NCBI GenBank assembly: GCA_002710725.1
Contig: PAKT01000027.1
Location: forward strand, 1 to 58,346
DNA: 58,346 nucleotides
Reading direction: 5' to 3'
Source: Spongiibacteraceae bacterium
Lineage (GTDB): Bacteria > Pseudomonadota > Gammaproteobacteria > Pseudomonadales > Spongiibacteraceae
Of this stretch, positions 27,681 through 35,533 are shown one piece after another (the stretch's first letter is position 1; every line of letters starts with the position of its first letter). The notes beneath the pieces were generated by a model. The model saw only the letters and a list, made by a program, of their open reading frames with translations. It searched no databases and had not been told where the DNA came from. The position numbers and the translations under genes are program-made.

Positions 27681-28853
27681 CTACTTTCGAGGCATTCCCA
27701 ACATTCTTTCAGCAATAATGTTGCGCTGAATCTCGTTTGTTCCTGCATAAATCGGCCCGGACTGCGCAAACATCCAGCCATCCAGCCAGGTACCGACACC
27801 CTCCGCGTCCGGAGCATGTGCCTGCAGTTCTGCGCGCGCACCCAGTATGCTCAGGGCAGTTGCGTGCATCTGCTGATCCAGCTCCGACCAGAAAATTTTG
27901 TTGGTCGAGGCCTCCGCGCCGATCTTGCCGCCTTTAATCAAACGACAGGCTGTCTGATAGGTGGTCAGGGTATAAGCTTCGGCGTCCATGTAGGCGCGCA
28001 ATACGGCCTCCCGAATCGCCGGGTCGCGATCGGCACTGGCCTGATTTTCCTTGTACAGGTTAACCAGACGCTTCGCGGTTTCCTGGAAACGCGCGGGGGA
28101 GCGCAACATCAAACCGCGTTCGAAGCCGGCGGTAGCCATGGCAACTTTCCAGCCCTCGCCTTCGCCACCCAAACGGTATTCTGCCGGCACTTTAACGTTA
28201 TCGAAAAAGATTTCCGCAAAACCGGGCAAGCCGTCCAGCTGGGGGATGGGGCGCACGGTGATGCCCTCCAGATCCAGCGGCACCAGAATAAAAGTCAGCC
28301 CATGGTGGCGCTGGGATTCGGGGTCAGTACGAAACATACCGAAACACCAGTCGGCCCAGACCGCGCGCGTAGACCAGGTTTTCTGGCCATTGATCACGTA
28401 GTGACTGCCATCGTCACTCAGCTCGGCCTTGGAGCGAATCGCCGCCATATCCGACCCCGCATTGGGCTCAGACCAGCCCTGACACCATATGTCTTCGCCA
28501 GTGGCCATACCCGTCAGGAACTTCTTTTTCTGCTCTTCGGTGCCGTATTCCATCAGGGTCGGGCCAAGCAGGAAAATACCGTTCTGGTTTACCCGCAGTG
28601 GTGCTCGGGCAGCATAGTATTCTTCTTCAAAGATCAGCCACTGGATAAGGTCGGCACCGCGGCCGCCCATTTCCTCGGGCCAGGTGATCATGCCCCAGCG
28701 ACCTTCGTAGAGTTTCTTTTCCCATTCGCGGTGTTGTTGAAAACCTTCTTCCGTGTCGAAAGTCTTCAACGGCTCACTGGGAACATTGGCGGCAAGCCAT
28801 TCGCGTACTTCCTGGCGAAAAGCTTCGTGTTCTTTGGTAAATGTCAGGTTCAT
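27681..28853 (-). CDS. fadE31: FadE31-like acyl-CoA dehydrogenase
   Basis: A 390-residue acyl-CoA dehydrogenase with WCQGWSEPNAGSDMAAI and INGQKTWSTRAVWADWCFG. Its segments GFQQHREWEKKL, ITWPEEMGGRGADLIQW, GFAEIFFDNVKVPAE and ERGLMLRSPARF track mycobacterial FadE31 (Rv3562), which forms alpha2beta2 enzymes with FadE32 or FadE33 acting after ring opening. The next gene downstream encodes the likely partner. ATG at 28853 has GAGG upstream. Its stop is within a base of a repeat element. Confidence 0.87.
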   Translation of the reverse strand: MNLTFTKEHEAFRQEVREWLAANVPSEPLKTFDTEEGFQQHREWEKKLYEGRWGMITWPEEMGGRGADLIQWLIFEEEYYAARAPLRVNQNGIFLLGPTLMEYGTEEQKKKFLTGMATGEDIWCQGWSEPNAGSDMAAIRSKAELSDDGSHYVINGQKTWSTRAVWADWCFGMFRTDPESQRHHGLTFILVPLDLEGITVRPIPQLDGLPGFAEIFFDNVKVPAEYRLGGEGEGWKVAMATAGFERGLMLRSPARFQETAKRLVNLYKENQASADRDPAIREAVLRAYMDAEAYTLTTYQTACRLIKGGKIGAEASTNKIFWSELDQQMHATALSILGARAELQAHAPDAEGVGTWLDGWMFAQSGPIYAGTNEIQRNIIAERMLGMPRK

Positions 28854-28887
28854 TGATAACCTCGTAGTTCTCGATTCTTGCCGGGCG

Positions 28888-29008
28888 GTCGGACGTCTGA
28901 CGTCGGATGTCTGACGCTAAGCCATTCTCGACTCCGCCTCAGCCACGGCATCGCGCGGCGAAGCCGCACCGGCTTTTGGCGTCCGACGTCTAGCGTCCGA
29001 CGTCAGAC
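28888..29008. repeat. Inverted GACGTC-rich repeat between echA20 and fadE31
   Basis: The left block GGTCGGACGTCTGACGTCGG (then ATGTCTGACGC) and right block GCGTCCGACGTCTAGCGTCC (then GACGTCAGAC) are inverted, each made of tandem (C)GACGTC(T/C) units. The middle holds CGCGCGGCGAAGCCGCACCGG. No gene is present. It differs in sequence from the GACGGGAGACGG family. Confidence 0.8.
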
Positions 29009-29764
29009 TTAAAAGCTCGCGTCTCGCTTCTCAACAAAGGCATCCCGCGCTTCCTGGGAATCCTTTGACGCATAGGCTTCCTGGGTAAAGCCCTGCTCCC
29101 AGCGGTACTTGTCTTCCAGATTGCCGTCTTCAATGCCGGTCAGTGCTTCTTTCGCCAGCTGAATCATGCGCGGTGATTTATCGGCAATTTTCTCTGCCAT
29201 TTCGCGGGCTGTATCTAGCAGCTGGTCACGGGGAACCACTCTCTCGACAGCGCCCAGGCGGTAGGCTTCCTGTGCGTCAATACCTTCACCGGTAAAGTAC
29301 ATGTAGCGCACTTTCTGCACCGGGAACATGCGTTGCAGGTGAGCGCCACCGCCCATTGCACCGCGGTCTACTTCCGGCACTGCAAAGGTCGCGCAGTCAG
29401 AGGCGACGATAATGTCGGCCGCGCCGCTGATACCAATGCCGCCACCAAGCACAAAACCGTGAACAGCCACAATCACCGGCTTTTCATTGCGGTGAATCGC
29501 CTTGAAGGTGTCGTAATTACCCTTGTTCACGGCGGTGATCTTGCTGGCGTCCGCTTGCAGTTCTTTGATATCCACGCCGGCGCAAAAGCCTTTACCTTCG
29601 GCGGCAATGATAATCACACGCACCGCATCGTTTTTGCCCAACGCTTCAATTTCATTGGCAATGGCAAACCAGCCGGCACTATCAAATGCATTGACCGGCG
29701 GCTTGTTGAAAATCATCTCCGCAATACCGGTATCGGAGATGTTCAGGCTATAGGGTTTGCTCAT
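29009..29764 (-). CDS. echA20: EchA20-like ring-opening hydrolase (crotonase family)
   Basis: A 251-residue crotonase-fold protein with the first oxyanion-hole segment EGKGFCAGVDIKEL and the second VHGFVLGGGIGISGAADIIVAS. EchA20 uses the crotonase fold to hydrolyse a ring C-C bond of HIEC-CoA, giving COCHEA-CoA. Assignment rests on the crotonase motifs, including EVDRGAMGGGAHLQRMFP, and on adjacency to ipdC and ipdAB, the order known in steroid degraders. ATG at 29764 (MSKPYSLNI) lies 4 bp after the ipdC stop. The longer frame would overlap the repeat. Confidence 0.87.
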   Translation of the reverse strand: MSKPYSLNISDTGIAEMIFNKPPVNAFDSAGWFAIANEIEALGKNDAVRVIIIAAEGKGFCAGVDIKELQADASKITAVNKGNYDTFKAIHRNEKPVIVAVHGFVLGGGIGISGAADIIVASDCATFAVPEVDRGAMGGGAHLQRMFPVQKVRYMYFTGEGIDAQEAYRLGAVERVVPRDQLLDTAREMAEKIADKSPRMIQLAKEALTGIEDGNLEDKYRWEQGFTQEAYASKDSQEARDAFVEKRDASF

Positions 29765-29768
29765 AACA

Positions 29769-30869
29769 TTACTCGCTTGACGCTGGACGGGAGACGGGAG
29801 ACGCAGAACCACTCATACGTGCTAATCCGGCTTCGGCTTCAGCGACTATCTGGTTGATTAATTCTTCACAGGACAATAATTCATCAATAACACCGGCCAC
29901 TTGCCCTGAAGGCAGCACGCCCTCTTCTGGCTGACCGTCGACCATCGCTTTCTGAATAATCATCGGCGCATTGGCCGACATGATGGCCTGAGCCAGGGTC
30001 AGATCGCCGGACTTGGTCATGGCCATCGCTGACTTCAACAAGCCTATCAGGCTGGCACCGGTGAATTTGCGAAAGGCCAGACCATTGCGCAAGGCGATGA
30101 TCAACTTTTTCAAGGCACTGGCAGATTCAAGTTCGCGCAGCACCTTATTCATGATCATGCGCTGCGGCAGACCGTCCATCGCGGTGGACACAACTATCTC
30201 ACCGGGATTTTTACAGTCGATATAGCGCGCCTTGGTGGCTTCCGGCACCGGGCTTTCCTTGGTCAAAAGAAAACGCGTTCCCATAGCGATGCCGTCAGCG
30301 CCGTAGCTCATGGCGGCCAGCAATCCGCGGCCGTCCTTGAAACCACCAGCTCCTAACACTGGCACTTTGTCGCCGACGGCATCAACCACCTGCGGCAGCA
30401 GCAAGGTGGTCGGCACCGAACCGGTGTGACCACCGCCCTCACCGCCCTGTACCGTTACCGCATCGGCGCCCATTTCAACCGCCTTGATGGCGTGCTTGGG
30501 CAGTCCAACGGTAGGCATACAGACAACACCAGCGTCTTTAAGCTTTTTGATGAATTCAGGGCCCGGCGAGCGCGAATAGCTGACCGCCCTGACACCGTGC
30601 TTGATCACCAGATCGACGATCTCGGCGGCGTTGGGCTGGTACATATGAAAGTTCACACCGAAGGGTTGATCGGTAAGCTCTTTCACGCGCAGTATATCGC
30701 GCTCCATTTCCTCCGGGGGAATGGTCGCACCGGCCAGAAAACCGAAGCCACCGGCGTTACAGGTGCCCGCCACCAATTTCGGATCGGCCACCCAGCCCAT
30801 CGCGGTTTGGATGATGGGATATTTGCAGCCGAGCAGGTCGGTGATTCTTGTGTTGAGTACGTTTGTCAT
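29769..30869 (-). CDS. ipdC: IpdC-like flavin-dependent enzyme (nitronate monooxygenase family)
   Basis: A 366-residue TIM-barrel flavoprotein with YPIIQTAMGWVADPKLVAG, VQGGEGGGHTGS (FMN phosphate region) and VLGAGGFKDGRGLLAAMSYGADGIAMGTRF. IpdC belongs to this family and introduces the unsaturation needed before EchA20 acts on the HIP-derived ring. ATG at 30869 (MTNVLN). The final residues (GSASPVSRPASSE) are encoded by a GACGGGAGACGG repeat at 29786-29804, so the natural C-terminus has probably been altered by repeat insertion. Confidence 0.88.
   Translation of the reverse strand: MTNVLNTRITDLLGCKYPIIQTAMGWVADPKLVAGTCNAGGFGFLAGATIPPEEMERDILRVKELTDQPFGVNFHMYQPNAAEIVDLVIKHGVRAVSYSRSPGPEFIKKLKDAGVVCMPTVGLPKHAIKAVEMGADAVTVQGGEGGGHTGSVPTTLLLPQVVDAVGDKVPVLGAGGFKDGRGLLAAMSYGADGIAMGTRFLLTKESPVPEATKARYIDCKNPGEIVVSTAMDGLPQRMIMNKVLRELESASALKKLIIALRNGLAFRKFTGASLIGLLKSAMAMTKSGDLTLAQAIMSANAPMIIQKAMVDGQPEEGVLPSGQVAGVIDELLSCEELINQIVAEAEAGLARMSGSASPVSRPASSE
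29786..29804. repeat. GACGGGAGACGGGAGACGC repeat within the ipdC 3' end
   Basis: The 19-bp unit is identical to the right arm at 20744-20762 (inverted). It is translated as part of the ipdC C-terminus. Confidence 0.85.
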
Positions 30870-30901
30870 AGTGTTACTCGTATTCCGGTCTAGCGCCGTT
30901 C

Positions 30902-30992
30902 CCCTCACCCCGACCCTCTCCCCAGGGAGAGGGGGCGCTTGGAAGCTGGATAATCGGTCCCCTCTCCCTCTGGGAGAGGGACAGGGTGAGGG
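30902..30992. repeat. Complete CCCTCACCC/GGGTGAGGG element
   Basis: A 91-bp double-hairpin copy between ipdB and ipdC: left CCCTCACCCCGACCCTCTCC, right GGGACAGGGTGAGGG. Confidence 0.9.
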
Positions 30993-31001
30993 AATTCCAC
31001 A

Positions 31002-31802
31002 TCAGCTCCGATCACCCGGAGGATTATCCTTCAACTGCTTGCTACGCAGATCCTGCGGATCGATTTCACGAATAACCGCAAGCTGTTCTTCAGTCGGCGC
31101 CGGCGTGGTCGGAACATTGTCCGGAATGCAGATTTCAAAGCCGGTGTTCTCCACCACTTGGTCCACAGTGATGCCGGGGTGCAGACTCACGAGACGAACC
31201 TGATTATTCGGCCCGCCGAAATCCATCACACAAAGATCAGTGAAAATCATGCGCAGATCAATGTCGTCGTTGGTGTAACCCTTGGGCATGCGCTCCGGGT
31301 TATAGCCAATGGTGCACACCACATCGCACTCGCCCTCGATGAAGACACGAGTGCTGTGTGAAGGCACAAAGAAGGAATTGGCGTGACAGATGGAGTTACC
31401 GGGAAAGCCGCGCGTACCCAGCATCTGGACCTTCGGCTTCTGGTAAGTGCCGCCCAGTGCGGAGATGTTGCTCTGACCAAAGCGGTCGATCTGAGTCGGA
31501 CCACCGGTAATATGTCGGCGACCGCTCCACACATTGTCAAAAATGCGGGAGAAGCCCATCCAGGTTTCGTTCATCTGCTTGTAGCCCTTATCGCGGCTCA
31601 GCGGATTGGGCTCAGACAACAACCAGCTTTCACTGTCGGTCATCATGATATCGGTATTGCAGGTTTTCATCGCCAGACTCGCGGCGATGCGCGGCAGCAC
31701 ACCGATACCGGTAATCAGAACTTCGCCGTCATTCTCATAGGCGGCGGCATTGGCGCAGATAATCAGTTCCGCCAGGGTATAGTCTTTTGCAGGCGTAGCC
31801 AT
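31002..31802 (-). CDS. ipdB: IpdB, beta subunit of COCHEA-CoA hydrolase
   Basis: A 266-residue class I CoA-transferase-fold protein (IITGIGVLPRIAASLAMK-like opening, SESWLLSEPNPL, GGPTQIDRFGQSNISALG). With IpdA it forms the enzyme that hydrolytically opens the last steroid-derived ring of COCHEA-CoA. The family has the CoA-transferase fold but does ring hydrolysis. Encoded 10 bp after ipdA with AAGGAG before its ATG, so the two subunits are co-made. A repeat element follows. Confidence 0.93.
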   Translation of the reverse strand: MATPAKDYTLAELIICANAAAYENDGEVLITGIGVLPRIAASLAMKTCNTDIMMTDSESWLLSEPNPLSRDKGYKQMNETWMGFSRIFDNVWSGRRHITGGPTQIDRFGQSNISALGGTYQKPKVQMLGTRGFPGNSICHANSFFVPSHSTRVFIEGECDVVCTIGYNPERMPKGYTNDDIDLRMIFTDLCVMDFGGPNNQVRLVSLHPGITVDQVVENTGFEICIPDNVPTTPAPTEEQLAVIREIDPQDLRSKQLKDNPPGDRS

Positions 31803-31812
31803 TGTCGTCTCC

Positions 31813-32688
31813 TTAGTAAGTGGGCAGGGGCAGTTTTTTGATGGCGTCTATGCCGCCAACCGCCTGCTGATAGTCGTCTTCGCTTTTGCCGGTGACGTAC
31901 TTGTCCGCGTAAGCGGCAAAACCACCCTCTTTAGCCGAGGCGTTGTACTCTTTAAAGTGCGGCACATCGAAGCCGTAGTCCGGCGCACAGGATGTGGGGT
32001 GAGCGCCGCCCGGTGCGTGAACCACACCCGTCGTCTGGCTGCGCTCCCAAAAAACAAAACGGGCTTGCGCTTCATCGGCAAAAAATTCGGTATCGACGAT
32101 TTCTTCGGTCGTAACGAAGGTTTTTTCAGCCGCGCGGGCAAACCAGTCGTCCATGTAATGGTCAGGGCTGGTGATCTGGCACACGCCGCGGGTGTCGGCT
32201 TTGTTCACATGAACGAGCGCCGCGTCGAGTTTCAGAGCCGGCATCGCCACCCACTCTTTGTCATCGTAGGGGCTGTCGATGACTTTGATGTCCGGGTTTA
32301 AGGTGATGACATCCGTGCCCAGACCCACTTTAGTGGGAATAAAGGGGCAACCCCAGGCAGCAGCGCGCAGACCCAGCAGCATCATGCCTTCATCAATTTC
32401 CATCACTTCCAGTTCGCCGCTCTGGCGTGCCTGACGGAAGTAAGGCTCCAGCGGAATAAAGTCGAGGGTAACGAAGGCGAAAATCAATTTTTTGACCTTG
32501 CCTGCCGCGCAGAGCATGCCCACATCAGCGCCACCATAGGCGACGATGGTCAGGTCTTTCAGGTCGGAATTGAGGATTTCGCGCACCAGCGCCATCGGTT
32601 TGCGACGCGGACCCCAGCCACCAATGCCGATGGTCATGCCATCGCGCAACTGGCCGACCACTTCCTTCAGGCTCATTTGCTTGTTCAT
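31813..32688 (-). CDS. ipdA: IpdA, alpha subunit of COCHEA-CoA hydrolase
   Basis: A 291-residue CoA-transferase-fold protein with TIGIGGWGPRRKPMALVREIL, the glycine-rich N-terminal loop, then DLTIVAYGGADVGMLCAAGKV. The GELEVMEIDEGMMLLGLRAAAWGCPF region (about 91-115) contains Glu residues, one of which (Glu97 or Glu100) should correspond to the catalytic glutamate described in mycobacterial IpdA. I cannot align it exactly by eye. AAGGAG lies 6 nt before the ATG. It is the first structural gene after the paired regulators. Confidence 0.93.
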   Translation of the reverse strand: MNKQMSLKEVVGQLRDGMTIGIGGWGPRRKPMALVREILNSDLKDLTIVAYGGADVGMLCAAGKVKKLIFAFVTLDFIPLEPYFRQARQSGELEVMEIDEGMMLLGLRAAAWGCPFIPTKVGLGTDVITLNPDIKVIDSPYDDKEWVAMPALKLDAALVHVNKADTRGVCQITSPDHYMDDWFARAAEKTFVTTEEIVDTEFFADEAQARFVFWERSQTTGVVHAPGGAHPTSCAPDYGFDVPHFKEYNASAKEGGFAAYADKYVTGKSEDDYQQAVGGIDAIKKLPLPTY

Positions 32689-32734
32689 ATCGACTCCTTT
32701 TTTTGCGCCGAATTAGATATCGGCACCCTGTTAA

Positions 32735-33202
32735 TCACGTCAAAATCTTCGACATGCGGTAATCGTGCTTGACGAAGGTCACACCCAGCGAGCACTCGGT
32801 TCGACGCACGCCCGGAATAACACTCACCTTCGTATTCAAAAAATCTGCCAGTTGGCCGTTGTTCTGCACCAGCGTGATGGCCAGTATGTCAAAGCGCCCC
32901 AGCGTGACCGCGACAAAACCAATCTGCGGAGTATCCGCCAGCGCTTGTGCAACATCCTTCACTTCCATTGCGCTGTCTACTTCAACCCAGATGTAGGCCA
33001 GGGTCGGATTGCGCAGATGATCAATATTGGTCACCGCCGTTATGCGGATCTGCCCTTCGTCTTCCATGCGCTTGATGCGGCCGCGCACCGTGCCTTCGGT
33101 AACCCCGAGCTCCGCCGCAATTTTGCGGTTACTGGTACGCGCATCAATTGCCAATGCATCAACAATTTTCTGATCCAGCTCATCGAGGCGGCGCTTGGTC
33201 AC
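32735..33202 (-). CDS. AsnC/Lrp-family transcriptional regulator 2
   Basis: A 155-residue Lrp/AsnC protein: N-terminal winged helix-turn-helix (LDELDQKIVDALAIDARTS, then IAAELGVTEGTVRGRIKRM) and a C-terminal RAM effector domain (YIWVEVDSAMEVKDVAQAL). The start is GTG at 33202, overlapping the TGA of the preceding regulator by four bases, so the two are translationally coupled and may form a heteromer. Family members respond to small ligands, here perhaps a CoA ester or an amino acid (inference). Confidence 0.88.
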   Translation of the reverse strand: MTKRRLDELDQKIVDALAIDARTSNRKIAAELGVTEGTVRGRIKRMEDEGQIRITAVTNIDHLRNPTLAYIWVEVDSAMEVKDVAQALADTPQIGFVAVTLGRFDILAITLVQNNGQLADFLNTKVSVIPGVRRTECSLGVTFVKHDYRMSKILT

Positions 33203-33714
33203 GCGGCACCTGTCTTGCTAGCGGCGCCACGTTCATCAACAGCGCCGCGCGCTTTATCAAACAGCACCCAGTTGGGCTGATTCTTCAGTACATCAATCGC
33301 CATGGCCGGCAGCAAACGGCGCACACCCGGCACGCTGGCAAGACGTTTGGTCAGCAATTGCGAGACCGCTTCCTGATCTTCCGCCACCATCAGGCATTCA
33401 ATATCATGACTGCCGACCACCTGGCATACGGAAAAAACTTCCGGAAAGGCCGCCAGATCCGTTGCCACTTCAGCGGCGCTGCGCCCTTCCACCTGCACGC
33501 CAACGGCAAGCATCAGCGAAAAGCCAGCGGCCTCAAAATCGGTTACCGCGACCACCCGCAGCAAGTCCTGTTCTTCCAGACGCCGTAACCGGCTGCGAAC
33601 GGTGTTTTCCGTCAAGCCGGCTTTCTCGGCCAGCGCCTTGAAGGCCATGCGCCCGTCCTGGCGCAGCAGGGAAACCAGCTTGTGGTCAGCCTCATCCATC
33701 TCCAGCGAATGCAT
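33199..33714 (-). CDS. AsnC/Lrp-family transcriptional regulator 1
   Basis: A Lrp/AsnC protein of about 171 residues with helix-turn-helix FKALAEKAGLTENTVRSRLRRLEE and a RAM domain (MLAVGVQVEGRSAAEVATDL). It has a C-terminal extension (DKARGAVDERGAASKTGAA) absent from its neighbour. The start is uncertain: ATG 33714, ATG 33699 or GTG 33759, the last overlapping the fadD3 stop by eight bases. None has a strong ribosome site, which fits coupling to fadD3. Actinobacterial HIP genes are controlled by the TetR-type KstR2 instead, so this pair is a likely alternative regulator. Confidence 0.83.
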   Translation of the reverse strand: MHSLEMDEADHKLVSLLRQDGRMAFKALAEKAGLTENTVRSRLRRLEEQDLLRVVAVTDFEAAGFSLMLAVGVQVEGRSAAEVATDLAAFPEVFSVCQVVGSHDIECLMVAEDQEAVSQLLTKRLASVPGVRRLLPAMAIDVLKNQPNWVLFDKARGAVDERGAASKTGAA

Positions 33715-33751
33715 GGGGATGCGCTCAGCAACGGCGTCTTTCAGCACGCCA

Positions 33752-35341
33752 TCAGCCACGGCCGAGTTCTTTCGCCTGTTTTTTGAGCTCCGGCTTAACC
33801 ACTTTGCCCGAGGCATTCAGCGGCAGGCTGTCGACAAAGGCCACATGCATCGGCACCTTGTAGCGCGCCAGATGCTCGCCGGCATAATCCAGCACCGCCT
33901 GCGTGTTCTGCTCGAAGCCGGGCTTAAGAACGACAAAGGCCATACCCACTTCGCCTTGAGGCTGTTTGGGCACACCGATAACCGCCACCTGGGCAATACC
34001 GTCCATGCCGTAAAGGGTTTTCTCTACCTCGGCCGGATAGACGTTTTCGCCGTTCATGATGTACATGTCTTTCAGGCGATCGGTGATCCGCAGATAGCCT
34101 CGCTCATCCATTACGCCGATATCGCCGGTGCGCAGCCAGCCTTCTGAGGTGATGCTTTCAGCTGTGGCTTCGGGCATATCAAAATAGCCCTTCATCACGT
34201 TGTAGCCACGCACCCAGATCTCGCCTTCGCTGCCACGTGCAACTTCTTCGCCGGTATCCGGGTTGGCGCATTTCACCTCGACACCCGCGATAGCGCGGCC
34301 TGAGGTGGTGGCGATGGTTTCAGCGTCGTCGTCGGGGCGGCAGATCGTCACAACACCGGTGGATTCGGTGAGGCCGTAAGCGGTCACAACGGTTTCAAAA
34401 CCGAGTACATCGCGCATGTCCTTGACCAGCTTGACGGGGACAGAGGCGGCACCGGTCACGCCGAGTCGCAGACTGGACAGGTCGTATTTGTCGCGCCCGG
34501 GATCGGCCAGCAGCATTTCATAGAGCGAGGGCGCGCCCGGCAGCATGGTGACCTTGTCCTGCTCGATCTGAGCCATCGCCGCTTCTTTATCGAAGGCCAT
34601 CACCGGCAGAATCGTACTGCCAAAAATAATCGCCGCCAGCCAGCCGGCCTTGTAACCAAAGGTATGAAAGAAAGGATTGATGATCAGGTAGTTGTCGCTG
34701 CTGCGCAGGCCGACGGTATCGCCCCAGGTTTTGAACACCTGAATATTCTGACGGTGTGTGCAAAGCACGCCTTTGGGTTTGCCCGTGGTACCGGAGGTAA
34801 ACAGCATATCGGCCACATCGTCAGGCTCAACACTGGCCAGCCGCGCTTCCAGCGCCTCGATCTCGACCTCATCGGCCTGCTCAAGGAAGGCCTCCCAGCT
34901 CTGGGCGCGATGATCGCTGCCCCGCAGCAGTATTTTATGCTGCAGCGCCGGAAGATCTTCGCCTTCCAGCAGGGTCAACGGCTCGCCTTTTTCCAGCTGG
35001 GTATAGGTGAGCAGAATACGGGCACCGCTGCGACGCAGAATGTCGGCCGCCTCATTGCCCTGCAGGCGGTTATTGAGCGGCACCAGAACGGCGCCGGCAG
35101 ATTCGAGACCAATCGCCGCCTCGATCCACTCCGTCATATTGGGCGCCCAGATCGCGACCCGGTCGCCCTTCTCGACACCGGCCGCAACAAAGGCCGCCGC
35201 TGCCCGGCAACCGAGCTGCGCCAGCTCGTCATAGCTGACCCGGCGATCCCCTTCCTTGATCGCTGTCTTGTCGTTGTATTCGTCAGCCGCCCAGGCCACC
35301 AGGGCGGGCAAGCTTAGCGGGAGTGATGGATTCTGTGACAT
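33752..35341 (-). CDS. fadD3: FadD3-like HIP-CoA ligase
   Basis: FadD3 activates the propanoate of HIP (a hexahydroindanedione from steroid rings C and D) to its CoA ester with ATP, the entry step of the pathway. The 529-residue adenylate-forming enzyme has the P-loop LFTSGTTGKPKGVLC, INPFFHTFGYKAGW, TAYGLTESTGV, GWLRTGDIG, DRLKDMYIMNGENVYPAEVE and the C-terminal lysine in NASGKVVKPEL. Many of these blocks match mycobacterial FadD3. ATG at 35341. A GTG at 35377 lacks a ribosome site. It is the first gene of the cluster and lies behind a palindromic operator. Confidence 0.9.
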   Translation of the reverse strand: MSQNPSLPLSLPALVAWAADEYNDKTAIKEGDRRVSYDELAQLGCRAAAAFVAAGVEKGDRVAIWAPNMTEWIEAAIGLESAGAVLVPLNNRLQGNEAADILRRSGARILLTYTQLEKGEPLTLLEGEDLPALQHKILLRGSDHRAQSWEAFLEQADEVEIEALEARLASVEPDDVADMLFTSGTTGKPKGVLCTHRQNIQVFKTWGDTVGLRSSDNYLIINPFFHTFGYKAGWLAAIIFGSTILPVMAFDKEAAMAQIEQDKVTMLPGAPSLYEMLLADPGRDKYDLSSLRLGVTGAASVPVKLVKDMRDVLGFETVVTAYGLTESTGVVTICRPDDDAETIATTSGRAIAGVEVKCANPDTGEEVARGSEGEIWVRGYNVMKGYFDMPEATAESITSEGWLRTGDIGVMDERGYLRITDRLKDMYIMNGENVYPAEVEKTLYGMDGIAQVAVIGVPKQPQGEVGMAFVVLKPGFEQNTQAVLDYAGEHLARYKVPMHVAFVDSLPLNASGKVVKPELKKQAKELGRG

Positions 35342-35413
35342 GCCTGATTCAATAGCTCTGTCAGAAAAATTGAGCACTAAGTGTAGTCAGGGGGCGGGCA
35401 CGGCGCAAGTGAT

Positions 35414-35445
35414 ATGCGTAATACTAAGGGAGTATATTTACGCAT
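35414..35445 (-). promoter_or_regulatory. Palindromic operator overlapping a possible -10 box of the HIP cluster
   Basis: ATGCGTAA (35414-35421) and TTACGCAT (35438-35445) form perfect outer arms. ATACT (35421-35425) and AGTAT (35431-35435) form inner arms around AAGGG. On the minus strand the inner arm gives TATACT, a good -10 hexamer about 90 nt before the fadD3 ATG. No good -35 lies at normal spacing, as expected for an activated promoter. Likely target of the paired AsnC/Lrp regulators (inference). Confidence 0.65.
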
Positions 35446-35533
35446 TCCTATAGTTATGGGTTATATCAACACCACTTATCATACGATTCAGCGCTATTCA
35501 TACGAAAAACCAACGCCAGCCCTTGACGTACCG

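Noticed and set aside
27564-28856. 430-codon plus-strand frame
   Set aside because: Antisense to the fadE31-like gene, and its start lies in repeat DNA.
24655-30992. CRISPR-like array suggested by recurring palindromes
   Set aside because: The copies are thousands of bases apart, separated by genes, and variable in length. There are no regular spacers and no cas genes.
32707-32724. GCCGA/TCGGC inverted pair between the second regulator and ipdA
   Set aside because: Only five paired bases with an 8-nt centre. Too weak to call an operator or terminator.
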